From contig JAAEAF010014491.1 of assembly GCA_011037195.1 (NCBI GenBank), positions 1 through 64,000 on the forward strand: a stretch of 64,000 nt of DNA, in the 5' to 3' direction. The position numbers and the translations under genes are program-made. Below the pieces are notes generated by a model. The model did not search any database. It worked only from the letters and a program-made list of their open reading frames with translations, and was not told the DNA's origin. Position 1 is the first letter of the stretch. Each line of letters starts with the position of its first letter. Below, piece after piece: positions 1-10,594 of this stretch. This DNA comes from Triatoma infestans (taxonomy: Eukaryota > Arthropoda > Insecta > Hemiptera > Reduviidae).

Positions 1-569
1 TCTAGTATCTAATATCTAATATCTAATATCTAGTACCTAGTATCTAGTATCTAGTATCTAGTATCTAATATCTAATATCTAATATCTAGTACCTAGTATC
101 TAGTATCTAGTATCTAGTATCTAATATCTAATATCTAATATCTAGTACCTAGTATCTAATATCTAGTATCTAATATCTAATATCTAATATCTAGTACCTA
201 GTATCTAATATCTAATATCTAATATCTAGTACCTAGTATCTAATATCTAATATCTAATATCTAGTACCTAGTATCTAGTACCTAGTATCTAATATCTAAT
301 ATCTAATATCTAGTACCTAGTATCTAATATCTAATATCTAATATCTAGTACCTAGTATCTAGTATCTAGTATCTAATATCTAATATCTAGTACCTAGTAT
401 CTAATATCTAATATCTAATATCTAATATCTAGTACCTAGTATCTAGAATCTAATATCTAATATCTAGTACCTAGTATCTAATATCTAATATCTAGTACCT
501 AGTATCTAGTATCTAGTATCTAATATCTAATATCTAGTACCTAGTATCTAGAATCTAATATCTAATATC
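1..569. repeat. heptamer satellite (TCTARTA)n
   Basis: The stretch is built almost only of 7-bp units TCTAATA and TCTAGTA with a regular variant CCTAGTA. CCTAGTA units recur at positions 36 and 92, 56 bp (eight heptamers) apart, so there is a loose higher-order period. The array is already in phase at base 1 and therefore extends beyond the window. It decays at 540-569 (TCTAGAATC) into a fragment of repeat family P. No coding or RNA function is seen. Confidence 0.95.
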
Positions 570-640
570 AAAATTGAACTTCCTGCTATTTTTTTCGTTT
601 CTGAACTACGTTTTTTTGTCATTAGCAGAAAGCCATAGCC
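568..640 (+). mobile_element. family P fragment
   Basis: The text AATTGAACTTCCTGC followed by a T-rich CGTTTCTGAAC matches the segment just before the microsatellite in fuller copies (for example 8195-8240 and 17855-17885). Only this piece of the 3' module is present, abutting the satellite. Confidence 0.55.
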
Positions 641-654
641 ATCTTAGATGTAGA

Positions 655-740
655 TTGTTTAAGGGATTATTGCACTGGACCGGGATGATCTATTGTGCCC
701 GCAGGAGCCTTCTCCTGGCACAAAGGCGTGTGACTGTTTC
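655..740. repeat. short dispersed repeat, copy 1
   Basis: The segment with GATCTATTGTGCCCGCAGGA and then CCTTCTCCTGGCAC is similar to 11625-11685 (GATCTATTATGCCCCTCGGA, then TCTTCTCTTGCAC). It is a short dispersed repeat of unknown class with no ORF. Confidence 0.45.
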
Positions 741-861
741 ACACTAGATTTATATTTGATATAATTCCTTCAATTTGCAGACATATAATATCGTAATGTT
801 GATTTAGTTTCCGAAAAGCCCTTTTCTACGAATACCAATCGCTATTCCAACCAAGGTTTTA

Positions 862-962
862 TTTAGGTTATAGAATTATGCAGTGTACTGAGCTGGTAAT
901 TTAGAATGTTCCTCTCAGAACCTTCCAAAAAATCATTTTTCCTAGAACAGCCGGCCTCCAAG
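862..962 (+). repeat. left arm of 101-bp inverted repeat
   Basis: The arm from TTTAGGTTATAG to GGCCTCCAAG is the reverse complement of 1214-1314, with about six mismatches in 101 positions. Its inner end (CGGCCTCCAAG) overlaps the tail of the minus-strand SINE at 950-1110, so the arms may be the tails of two SINE-like copies in opposite orientation. Confidence 0.85.
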
Positions 963-1110
963 CAGCGTTCTCTAGCTACAGATAAAACTGCTCATCCCGG
1001 TCAGTGAGCTGTACAGCCTCGTTGGAAGTGAAAATCTAAGGGCAGCATGCTGGATTCGAACCCGGTCCTCCGCGTTGCTAGTCCAGCGCGCTACCACTGA
1101 TCTAATCCCT
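950..1110 (-). mobile_element. tRNA-derived SINE A (minus)
   Basis: On the minus strand the element starts with a tRNA-like head. Box A lies in GGGATTAGATCAGTGGTAG and box B is GGTTCGAATCC. A unique body follows (CTTAGATTTTC, then CAGCTCACTG) that is shared with the copies at 2936, 31991, 47355, 50530 and 60682. RNA polymerase III would transcribe an intact copy. The tail runs into the left arm of the inverted repeat. Confidence 0.8.
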
Positions 1111-1213
1111 TCCTTCTCCTAGTTAACTAAAAAGGAGACCCTAGTTTGTGTACTGTGTTTGTCCTTGTCTGTAGAGTGTAGAGTGTATGTAGTTTAAGGG
1201 TACACTCAAGGTG

Positions 1214-1314
1214 CTTGGAGGCCGTCTGTTCCAGGAAAAATGATTTTTTGGAAGGTTGTGCGAGGAACATTGTAAATTACCAGCTCAGTCCACTGCATAA
1301 TTCTATAACCTAAA
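1214..1314 (-). repeat. right arm of 101-bp inverted repeat
   Basis: Starting CTTGGAGGCCG and ending TATAACCTAAA, this is the inverse of 862-962. The arms are 251 bp apart and the spacer holds the SINE head. A transcript across both arms could form a long hairpin. Confidence 0.85.
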
Positions 1315-1379
1315 GGGCCAGCTAAACTCAAATTAATCTTTAATATTCTACTTATACAAACTTATACTTTTCTATTTGC

Positions 1380-2410
1380 AGAATCTAAAAATTTGGATAT
1401 GGATCTGTAAAGATGGTGCCTGTAGTAGTGTTTTGTAATTAAAGGGATTTGTAATCGTTTCACTTATTTTGGTAAACAATACTTCTCTTTCTCTCGCATA
1501 GCCAGGACATATCACAATCAATATTAAATGTTCTAGCGTTTCCGTCTCTGTACATTCGTTACATTGCGAGTCTCTGATATGCCAATCCTAGATCGTGATT
1601 AGCCTAGACACAAGGCTGAAATTCAAATTCTTAATACAGTTACTCAATTTAAGATGAGAGCTTGTGCTGTCCGTTAAAACAACCCAATTTTCTTTAATAC
1701 CTGAATGTAAAGCATACTTCAGGGCTGCGGCTATAGCGTACATCTCAGCAGTGGCTATCGTTTAGATATCAGGCAGTCTACTATACAACGTGATCCCTCT
1801 TATAATTATAAACGGCACATCCTACTCCATTTTGCGTCTTTGAACCATCAGTGTGTACTAACTGCGACTTAGGCCACTTTTGAGACACATACTCAAGTCA
1901 TACTTATCGGAATACTGAAAATCTGTCGGCTGGCCGAAGAAATAAATTTGCAGCGATTGCTTTAGAACCTGACAGTCTACAGAAAATGATGGCAATTGAG
2001 AATTCTTTTGCAGGGTACGAAGAATGGAGCATTATCCCTAAAACTTGAAGTTATAAGAGGTGTCTTCTTCTTTTGCCAATCCTTGATATTAGTACGAACT
2101 CATTTAGATTATAAATTTTTCTTATTAATATCTCATTAGATGCTGCATGTTTCACTATTGCTCTGTCCGATAGCATTTTCCTCCTATATGTCAACGGTAG
2201 TTTACCTGCCTCTGACAGCAGTATATCTATGGGAGTAGATTTTAAGAACCCGTAACAAAGACGTTGACAACGATTCTGCAATACATCTAGTCTCTTTAAA
2301 GTAATCTCACTGGCACGATCATAGAAAATCGAACCATAATCTAGTAAGGATCTAATTGTTTCCCTATAGATTATTTGAGCAGTGCCTGGATCTGCACCCA
2401 GTGTATATTT
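1380..2410 (-). pseudogene. non-LTR retrotransposon C-terminal half (RT end, RNase H, zinc knuckle)
   Basis: Minus-strand translation with frame breaks gives, in order: a segment after the RT core (LGADPGTAQ, then IRSLLDYG; LDVLQNRCQRLCYG; KLPLTYRR) at about 2410-2050; RNase H motifs VHTDGSK, TAEMYAIAAALKYAL and VVLTDS at about 1855-1660; and a C-terminal knuckle CNECTETETLEHL near 1570. The only sizeable open piece is 2051-2281. The RNase H motif with H and the last D is missing. This order is known for I-like and related non-LTR elements. It follows directly on the RT part at 5517-6640 and is probably the other half of the same element. It is broken and cannot act. Confidence 0.75.
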
Positions 2411-2935
2411 GTTATCATTATAAGAATGTTAACATATTTTCCATTAATGTGAGATACCAGTTCTAGTGAGCAGAAAAGGAAGGTACTACGTAAGATCTAG
2501 AGGCAGAATACTTGAGCAAATACTTGGAGAACAAGGATCAAGAACGAAATTAAAGTTTTGAAATGAAGACCTTTGTGGATCAAGTTGGGGCTGGTCTTGT
2601 AAGAGGAATGGATTTCCAAATATTTGGAACTAGAGGACTTGGTCCACCTAGATCTAAATGAGCAGAGTGCGTAGCTGCCGATCACATTACGCTTCTTGGT
2701 GTCCAATTGGAAGACACCACTATTAGACAGAGATCAATAGCTATTATGATCAAAGATACCAGCTATTATGTAGTAGCGAAATTTTACTAACTAACTACAA
2801 GCAATGACAGCATCTCTCTATAATGCCGTTTTATAACATACATCGGCAATTAATAGCGACATCACCAGCAACAAAATATTAACGACAACTTAAAATAAAA
2901 ATAATATATAATATAAAATAATAAAATAATCTGAA
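2411..2935. other. unassigned AT-rich interval
   Basis: No convincing coding signal or repeat match was seen within the window. A 69-codon minus frame (2497-2706) lacks any recognisable motif. The stretch begins the roughly 3-kb block that separates two halves of a non-LTR element. Confidence 0.4.
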
Positions 2936-3130
2936 GAGTTCGAGTCCAGCTGTGCTACCCTTAGATTTTTTCTTCCTAGGAGCTTTAGAAACAGGTCACT
3001 GTCTGGTGATGGACAGTGTTGTCTGTAACGAGATAACACTGTTCGGAGGCCGCCAGTGCACTGAGAAGGCTCCGGGCGCCAATGACCATAGATGTTGACT
3101 CGCCTTAAACTAAAAAAAATAAATAAATAA
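2936..3130 (+). mobile_element. SINE A, 5'-truncated (plus)
   Basis: Starts at box B (GTTCGAGTCCAGC) and continues with the family body: CCCTTAGATTTTT, TCTTCCTAGGAGC, GGTGATGGACAGTGTTGTCT, CACTGAGAAGGCTCCGGGCG, then TTGACTCGCCTTAAACTAAA and an A/AAATA tail. The tRNA head upstream of box B is missing. This copy best shows the 3' half of the family. Confidence 0.85.
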
Positions 3131-3410
3131 TTCTGAAGAAAAATTTATTTTAAAGGGTACTACGAAATCTTCGTTTTTAAATGCTTTCAAAAGGCTTAAA
3201 GAGTTGTTTGGGATTGAAACGAGCCACTGTATACTGGAATATAATTCAATAACATTCAATTCCAAACAATCAATCAATTCAGAGTCTGAGAACGCCACTA
3301 GCAGATAGTATGTACGTAAAAACCTATATTTATGTTGAGAGAACTAATCACTATATACAAATTCCAAATCTGAATGTGTGTTTTCATATTTATATTTCAA
3401 AAATCAACCA

Positions 3411-3527
3411 GTGTCGTTTGTGATGTAAACGTATAGTTGGTCATCTCTTTACACGAATTGATTGTAAACCTTACTCTGGCGATGGAGTAAAATCCGAAAC
3501 CGGTCAGAACCAAAAGAATAAAGCATG
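3411..3527 (+). ncRNA. hammerhead-ribozyme-like motif, copy 1
   Basis: CTGGCGA (3476-3482), 13 nt able to form a short helix (GGAG...ATCC), and GAAACCGGTC (3496-3505) match the order CUGANGA, helix II, GAAA, helix III, GUC of a type I hammerhead. A6 is G here, one extra U separates the core from helix II, and helix I is weak. The block (TTACACGAA and CCGAAACCGGTCA) recurs at 18255-18345 minus and 38861-38965. It could also be only a conserved piece of a transposon. Confidence 0.35.
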
Positions 3528-3630
3528 CATTCAATGTATGAATTTCAGTGCATGTGTTTCAGTGTATGACTTTCAGTGTATGAGTTTCAGTGTATGTGTT
3601 TCAGTGTATGTGTTTCAATTAATGTATGCG
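3528..3630. repeat. tandem repeat, ~14-bp unit
   Basis: About seven imperfect copies of GTGTATGTGTTTCA (variants GTGCATG, GTATGAC, GTATGAG) directly follow the hammerhead-like block and the word AAAGCATGCATTC. Confidence 0.85.
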
Positions 3631-3639
3631 TATAATAAT

Positions 3640-3937
3640 TGCAGTACGAGAAAGCGACACCAGATTTTTAAAAAAATAAATATTACGAATAAATTCAATT
3701 ATATTTTGTTATATTAATATTTAATGTTGTAAAATATTGAATATTAGCGCAACATCGAAATAAGTTTCATAAAGTTTCCAAAATTCATTATTTTTATTTA
3801 AATAGATTCTATTACATAAAAAGAGTTATTTGTGTGTTTTAAAATAACGCTATAGAAGGAAAGTTTTTTAGCATCGGAGATTCTCTCATGAACAAAGTTT
3901 TGCGGCAAAAAATGTTTCAAATGAAATAGTTTTTTTT
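3640..3937. other. AT-rich interval with weak family P traces
   Basis: AT-rich sequence with no gene. The words near 3890-3925 (GAACAAAGTTTT, ATGTTTCAAATGAAAT) faintly resemble a family P module, too weakly to call. Confidence 0.3.
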
Positions 3938-4010
3938 GTTAGTAACTACTTTGTGTGTTAGTAACTACTTTGTGTGTTAGTAACTACTTTGTGTGTTAGT
4001 AACTACTTCA
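3938..4010. repeat. tandem repeat, 20-bp unit
   Basis: Nearly four identical copies of GTTAGTAACTACTTTGTGTG, the last one breaking off at GTAACTACTTCAAG. The low divergence points to a recent expansion. Confidence 0.95.
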
Positions 4011-4379
4011 AGTTTTAAGGACCAACCTCTTTTTACTTCCTTTTAAGGAAGTTAAGATGAGAGGGGGTAAATGCGATCGTTTCAACTTTTCACAATTGAT
4101 TCTTCAATGGAAATACTTGTTCTTTTGTTTTGTTTTTGTTTGTGCAAGAGTACTTTTGTAGCAATACATTTTTCGATACCTTCTTACCCTACATTCCGAT
4201 TTATAAGAAATTTTTTTCTCAATATATTTAAATTAGGACTTCAGCGGCCCAAGATAAAAATTTTGGAATAACATCTGTTTTGAAAGATTGAAGAAACCAA
4301 TCATATACAAATAGATAATTTTTACATTCATTTACAAATTAACTTATATCCTGTTTAAGACATGATAATAACCAGAACG

Positions 4380-4785
4380 ACCACAATCTTGGAAATGTAA
4401 AGCGACAAAAATATCATATACAGTAACGTATTGTTGGGCGCATAGCTTGTCTGGAACAACAAAAAAAACTGATTTGACAATCCTAACAATTGCTACGTCA
4501 ACCGCCACATCACATGAGACTAAAGTATCTCCCTCCCACAAGCTAGGAGAGATCAACATCCTTCTACCTCAATCCGTGGAGATTTGGAAGGATTGTAGAA
4601 GAAGTTTTCTATAAGTAAATATAAGGGCTACCTAGTTTCAAACAATTCAATTTCTAGTCACCACCTTCTATATCGGTTCTGTAAATCCTTCTCAATTAAT
4701 ATAATATCGGTATTCAGTCAGTGTAACTTTTCTCTTCTTAATTTTTCAGCGTCCAACCCCACAAAAACCCCACTACCGCTATATA
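4380..4785 (+). mobile_element. solo LTR-like sequence, copy 1
   Basis: Similar in order to the two LTR-like copies at 29136-30027: CACAAGCTAGG, a GGAGAT...TGGAAG stretch, TATAAGGGCTACCTAG, a GTATTCAGTCA segment, TTTTCTCTTC and the end block CCAACCCCACAAAAACCCCACTA. No internal retrotransposon region flanks it, so it looks like a decayed solo LTR. Edges are approximate. Confidence 0.5.
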
Positions 4786-4789
4786 TAGA

Positions 4790-5020
4790 GCAGCTAAGAA
4801 GTATTACAATATTAGTTGTAATAGTAGTGGGTATAATGCAGGAGTAATATACACCATCTATATAGTAGTAGTGTGAAGAATGAAAAATAGTTTATTATGT
4901 ACTGTTTATACTTGCAACCTCCCCACCATAGTAAACTATGGAGGAAACTTCTAGTGTTATAAAGGTGACTGGCAAAGATTACGCAAATATTGAAAGGAAA
5001 ATCATCATTTGCCAAGGAAC
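4790..5020. other. unassigned interval
   Basis: No gene is seen. A simple TAGTAGTG-rich part lies at 4815-4875. Confidence 0.3.
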
Positions 5021-5165
5021 TTCTTCAGCCTCTCTATCTATACTTATGGAAATTGGATATTTAATGGACAATTTTCAAATTGAAAAATAATTCTTTAATG
5101 CGCATTTATTGAAAAGTATAATTTCAATTTATCTTGGTGTTTATAATTCAATGAATCTAACGTCC
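5021..5165 (+). repeat. 145-bp dispersed repeat, copy 1
   Basis: The segment from TTCAGCCTCTCTATCTATAC to AATTCAATGAATCTA is about 90 percent identical to 7756-7897. No ORF; class unknown. Confidence 0.85.
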
Positions 5166-5469
5166 ATGTTTCACAACATCAACAACTCCATCAAACTAGA
5201 GATCAGAATACAACAGAGTTCTCCACAGAACACATGATAGAAAGGCTGCAACAATTTAAAAATAAACTTTGACAATATAATTAAAATGTAATTTAAGTGT
5301 ATGAGTATAAGTAGGGAGATAACCAGTTTCACTATGAATGAAGGCAGATAGAACAAATAATGGCAGTTTAAACAGTTTTTTAATAAAAAAGCGATATAGT
5401 TTTTCCAAATCTTCATAGTGGACTCCCCCTCAAACCTGGGTCCCATAACAAGCCATAGAGCGACTTACA

Positions 5470-6650
5470 CTATTAAATAATTTTTAGTTTCGAATAATAA
5501 TTTAATTGATTATTTTCTATAAGTCGACTCCATAAATGTTCAGCCCTTGTTTAGCTTTAGACACATTATTTCTATGTTTTGCGAATGACAATTTAGAAGT
5601 CAGTGTCACGCTCAAATACTTGTATTCATTGACCGTTTCTATAAGTTCATTCTGGTAGAACCACCTCTCTCGTTTAGAAGGCCTCCCTCCATTTCTAAAG
5701 ACAACAATCTTGGATTTGTTCATATTAATTTTTAAATTCCATAACTGTATATGGTTATGGTCCAAAGACAGTTAATCATTCTTTGTAGCATATGAGGCTC
5801 GGAGGTAAGAAGCACTATATCGTCAGCAAAGGCTAACACCTTTACTCTTTTGGAGCCAACAAGTACCCCTCCTCCATCAAGACATTCTTCAATATCGTTG
5901 ATGAATAATGAAAAAAGGAGGGGGCTTAGCAGACAACCTTGCTTAACTCCTATCTCCATATTGAATTCAGAGCCTCTCCCCTCCGGGCCCCAAACGCAGC
6001 CCACCGTATCTGAGAGAAGTCCTTCTACAGACCGAACAATCTTTGTAGACAGACCCAAATTATTAAGTTTAAGAGATAAAGCATACCGGTCAACAGTATC
6101 GAAAGCAGCAGAAAAATCTACAAAGAAAGCGCAGACTTTCTGCCTCTTAGTGTTCAGTTTTAGCTTCACTACGTTAACCAATGTAAAAATATTGTCAATA
6201 GTGGAGTAATTTTCCGGAATCCTGCTTGAAACTAATTTAAAATACCGTTGTCAGCCTACTCTGGTAGCCTTTCTAGAATTAGTCCAGCATAAACTTTGCC
6301 AATAACATTATTAAAAGAAATTCCTCTATAGTTTGAAACCTCATTACAGTTTCCTTTTTTTAAAAGAGGGAAAGCAATTGATTTTCTAAAGCTAGATGGA
6401 ACTTCACCAAAATCAAAAATTTCATTACACACCATCTAGTCATGTTTTTAAAAAATTTAGAGGAGCGTTTTTAAAATGTTCATATGGAACACCTTCCAGT
6501 CCGGGCGCTTTTGCACACTGAGCCCTAGACAGTACCGCATCCAACTCCGACATAGTGAATGGTGCATCTGTTATAACATTTTGTATAAAAGGTGCAGCAT
6601 ATTGAATTCTATTCGCATTTAGAGAGGGTTTATATAAATTTTGGATTTAA
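5470..6650 (-). pseudogene. non-LTR retrotransposon reverse transcriptase (N-terminal half)
   Basis: Minus-strand frames read through an RT domain with breaks. At about 6640-6300 there are AKAPGLEGVPYEH, GEVPSSFRKSIAFPLLKKG and SNYRGISFNNVIGKVYAG. The open frame 5732-6181 carries motif A (FFVDFSAAFDTVDR), motif B (GVKQGCLLSPLLFSLFIND) and motif C (LAFADDIVLL). A shifted frame 5517-5765 holds the thumb (LKINMNKSKIVVF, NEYKYLSVTLTSKLSF). It ends close to where 2410-1380 picks up the same order of motifs. At least three frame breaks make it inactive. Confidence 0.85.
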
Positions 6651-6759
6651 TTAATTAATTCTTTTTTCATTTATATTTCAGGAACAGTTCGATAGTTTTC
6701 CACCAAATTTCACAAAACTACAATAGCACAATAAATTTAATGATTGCAAATTTTCAGCA

Positions 6760-7000
6760 CTTAAAAACTCCTAGAACTTACTGTACTGTTGAATTTTAAC
6801 GGATACGAAGTGAACACATTAAAAGAAAACTCCCTACTCAAATCTCTACTGTATAAATACGAATTTCTGAAGCCTTGACCGAAACCTTCCTATTATTATG
6901 CGAGTATTCGTTTTCGTGATATCTTGATTAAAAATGTATTTCCGGTGAAAACTAATTTCAAAAACTTGGCACAGTTTCAGTCACAACAGCAAGAGAAAAT
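6760..7000 (+). mobile_element. family P, degraded 3' portion
   Basis: TAGAACTTACTGTACTG resembles 59950, GACCGAAACCTTCC is the 3' module, and GTATTTCCGGTGAAAACTAA with TTGGCAC is the stretch before the 3' end. The microsatellite is lost. Confidence 0.65.
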
Positions 7001-7004
7001 AAAA

Positions 7005-7466
7005 AAAGTTTAATACAGAGAAAAACTCTCTCGAAAGAAAAGTTTTCAAAGTGACGTCAATATAAGCCTATTTTTTTTTTTTATTTATGTATAAAGTTCA
7101 ACAAAAAAATATATATATAAAGAATTACAAATAACACTAATGAGATACAACCAACAGCTTGGTTGAAAAATGAGAGAGGCTCTATTTTAGATGAATACCA
7201 AGTGACGTCATCAACAAGTAACCTCAATTTATCTTGGCACTTTATTTTGTATTCAAGTTTAAGAGAGTGTTAAGGCTGAAGATTCTCATTAAATTGCTAA
7301 AAGAAATGGAAATACATTGCTTCTATAGGATTTTAAACTTTCATTACATATTGTTAATTTAATGATCTACAAGGATTAAAAAAGAAAATTAAAAAAAAAA
7401 TGTTAATTACTAATTTCACTGAATGAATGTAATATTATTAATTGGACAACATTAAACACAGAAAAC
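7005..7466. other. AT-rich interval
   Basis: Poly-T, poly-A and AT-rich DNA with no gene. CTCAATTTATCTTGGCAC at 7222-7239 matches part of the 145-bp repeat and may be a fragment of it. Confidence 0.35.
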
Positions 7467-8352
7467 GTTATGTGAAACGCTGATACGACGTTTGCTTCCT
7501 CCAATTAATAAAATTAATTAACAAATTTCCTTTAAAGTTTCAACGTTGACAATGTTTAGTTGGGGTTGGTCACTAAAAGGAAAGATGGACTGAACCCTGA
7601 GCGGAGCGTATCTGTCAATTGCAACAAAGCGTGTGCAGTTTAAATTTAAATCTGATTGGCTGACCTACAAAATCAATCTCTTCGGAAAAATTATTTGAAA
7701 TAAAAGTGCAGTTGGGTTATCTGCGCAGTGAGCATTCAAAGTATAAAAAATAATAGTCTTCAGCCTCTCTATCTATACTTATGGAAACTGGATATTTAAT
7801 GGACAATTTTCAAATTTAAAAGTAATTCTTTAATGCGCTATTATTGAAAAGTGCAATTTTAATTTATCTTGATATTTATAATTCAAATGAATCTATTTTT
7901 GAATATATTATGACTGTATATGGGATAGAACCATACATTGTATTGGCATGGTACTTTAGAGAAAAGCTTAACGCTGCTGTTTCTCCCCCAAAAAAATTTC
8001 CCTAGTTGATTTGAATGTTTTAAATAAAAGTGACAGGGATTTATGTATGCAGATAGCATAAGAAGTTTAAAGTAAATCGTTGGATCGGTTTCATAGAAAG
8101 CCACAAAAACTAAAAAGAAAAAAACTTTCAGTATAATCGCTCATCCAGTTGATGGATTTTGGCGGCAAAATGTCTCAGATGCGCAGGTCCAGTCACGGAA
8201 TACCAACTTTGAGCTTCCTGCGATTTTTTGTTCATACACACTCTAAAACATTTTTTTTGTTTTCATATTCAATGGATCTCAAAACTTGTATCCCCCCCTT
8301 TGAAAAACAATTTTTGAAAATTGCATACGTTCGCACTAGAGTAAGAGAAAGT
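7467..8352 (+). mobile_element. family P, near-complete copy
   Basis: The 5' end is TATGTGAAACGCTGATACG, and the 5' body TGTTTAGTTGGGGTTGG is shared with 8735 and 62160. A module (GTACTTTAGAG...AAGTTTAAAG) follows, then the 3' module (CCAGTTGATGGATTTTGGC) and the 3' end CTAGAGTAAGAGAAAGT. The usual CA/GA tract is reduced to ACACACTC. The 145-bp repeat sits inside at 7756-7897. Confidence 0.8.
7756..7897 (+). repeat. 145-bp dispersed repeat, copy 2
   Basis: Second copy of 5021-5165, embedded in a family P copy between its 5' body and its first module. No clear target duplication was found. Confidence 0.85.
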
Positions 8353-8652
8353 CAACAATTTAAAACTGTCACGGTTTCTGAACTTAATTTATAATGAAAC
8401 CTAATTTGTTTCATTTTATTTAAGTGTATACATTGGAAAAAAAAAATGACTAAACAAAAATTATAGTAATTTCACCGACTCAATTTTCTTGGACCAAATT
8501 ACTATGTACACTCATCAACGGACAATTACTTCCCTGCTATTAAACTCGTCCAAGATGGTCAATAAACTCTTAGATGGCTCACCACCAGAGAATTATGCAG
8601 AAAACAAGGCTGATTTTTAGTGTTATGAAGAAAATTGAAAGAAAAAAAAAAA

Positions 8653-9035
8653 TCTGATGGGAAACGCTCACACAACTTTCTCTTACTCCAATTAATATAA
8701 TTTAATCGAGAAAGTTTTTTTAAAATTGCAACGTTAGAATGTTTAGTTGGGTTGGCCATAAAAATAGGGGTGGGGATTTTACTTGTACATCTGAGCGGCC
8801 TTATATCAAATCTTAGGAAAGCTTGTGCAAATATAAACTTAAACTAACAGACAGAACTGCAATACCCCTCCAAAATAATTTTTTTTTTTTTTAAATATTC
8901 AAATAAAAAGTGATACGTTTCTATATATACAGCTAGCATTACAAGTTTAAAGAAAATCATTGTAACCGTTTTTGAGAAAATGGCAAAAAACTCAAAAAAA
9001 TTTTCTGTAAAATCGAACTTCCGGTGAACCGATCC
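8653..9035 (+). mobile_element. family P, 5' half
   Basis: A clear 5' end (TCTGATGGGAAACGCTCAC, then ACTTTCTCTTACTCC), the 5' body with GGTTGGCCATAAAAAT and ATCTGAGCGGCC, one module, and a break just after GAACTTCCGGTGAACCGAT. The 3' half is absent. Confidence 0.9.
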
Positions 9036-9700
9036 CAGTGCAGCTGAAACAGCCCCAAGTCGTGTAAATGTTTACCACTAGATTTTTACTATGTCAAGTT
9101 TACTATGACCACATGACATTATAGCCACATGACTAACATTTTGTACTGTTGTGTAGATGTGTAGTTTACACCCGTAGCCGAGGATAAAGACAAAGGCTCT
9201 ACGCCACAAACTAATTAAATAATAACTATTTCACAACTATATACAATATGTTTAAAAAAACAGAACACAACAGGACTATTAAAAAATAGTTTACTACATA
9301 ATCATTTGCGGAAGATGTTAATATAAATTTCAGAAGGTAAAACTTTAGATAGCTGCAAAAGTGGGGGCGTGCGGTGGGAGGTGAGGTGGGGTAAGAGATA
9401 GTCAGCACACTAAGCATTATAATAAATTCATGAGCTGCACAGTCGCTCGCTATTCGGCCCTCTTACACACACAGCCTCTAAAGTGGCCTTCTACATAAAC
9501 CTATTATTATTTCAAACATGCTCTACGCTTCTTTTTTTTTCTTCCTTTTCCTTTCCACTAGTTTTTTTTATCCTTTTTATTTTACCTCTCCAAAATGAAG
9601 ATCTATCCTGCATTCACACAAAGGACTGTATGAATTTTCACTTTACCTCGTTATTTTTAACCCAAAGAAGATTTTTCATTCTTTTATTCTTTCCTAAACT
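9036..9700. other. unassigned interval
   Basis: No gene is supported. The 125-codon plus frame at 9483-9860 is rich in F and L, reads pyrimidine-rich DNA, and overlaps a family P copy, so it is judged chance. Confidence 0.4.
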
Positions 9701-9704
9701 ACAC

Positions 9705-10180
9705 ATAGAAGTAAGTGGATATACTACGATCGTTGTAAAATTTTCCAAATTTGATTTATTTTTATTTCACCGGAAATACATCTTTTGCAGCACTCCCTTA
9801 ATGAGATACCTGTGCTCACTTTTCTTTGAACACGCTCAACCGGAAGTGGGGCTATACTAAACTTGTTTCTTTTTGGTTTCTGGCGATTTTTCTATAACTT
9901 TGCATATTATCTACACAACTTAAATGTCTATAACCTTAATGTAAAAACATTTATTCCAGGAATATTGATTTGTTTTGAGGTTCTGGGCGAATAGAAATGT
10001 TAAGTTCCCCCTAAAGTGCCACTTCTATGAAATATATAGTTCTATCACTTACGAGAACTTATATATTATTATAATATAACTCGTATATTATAATATTAAG
10101 GTACATTAAATTAAACGCGCTGCTAGAAATTCAAAATTTGACGATCAGTTCATTGGAACTGCAACTTGACAGTATAGGTT
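9705..10180 (-). mobile_element. family P (minus), degraded
   Basis: Reads outward from the 3' end: GAAGTAAGTGGATATACTAC, ACGATCG, CACCGGAAATACAT, then CAACCGGAAGTGGGGC and the module words CCCTAAAGTGCCACTTCTAT. The microsatellite has been lost. Confidence 0.75.
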
Positions 10181-10199
10181 TTTCAGTTTTCTGTTAACA

Positions 10200-10290
10200 T
10201 TTCTCTCTCTCCCCCCTCTCTTAATGACCTTTATATAATATATATATATAGCGAGAGAGAGAGAGAGAGTATATATGCAAGTGGATAAAC
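10200..10290. repeat. TC/TA/GA microsatellite
   Basis: Tracts (CT)n, C7, (TA)n and (GA)n follow each other. The CT and GA blocks can pair across the TA tract. Confidence 0.9.
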
Positions 10291-10594
10291 AAAGATTGAC
10301 AGTCAATGTACCATAATGATAATTACATAAATATTCCTAACTAAAATGAATGGTTAAAAATTAAAATAATATAATCTAAATTTTATAAGCCTTACTGATT
10401 TCCAGGCAATGTCTATTCGGCTTTATTTATGTTAATTAAATACTAGAAATTAATGGCTTGAAATTCTATTATGAAACTCAAACAATAGAAATAATTATTC
10501 GGCTCTTCCATTGAATTAGATGATCTAAACTCATATTACAAAAACAAAAGACAACCTATTCATAAATATTTGTTAGATCTGAAAAGTTCAGTAC

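Noticed and set aside
9483..9860. 125-codon plus frame
   Set aside because: F/L-rich reading of pyrimidine-rich DNA running into a family P copy.
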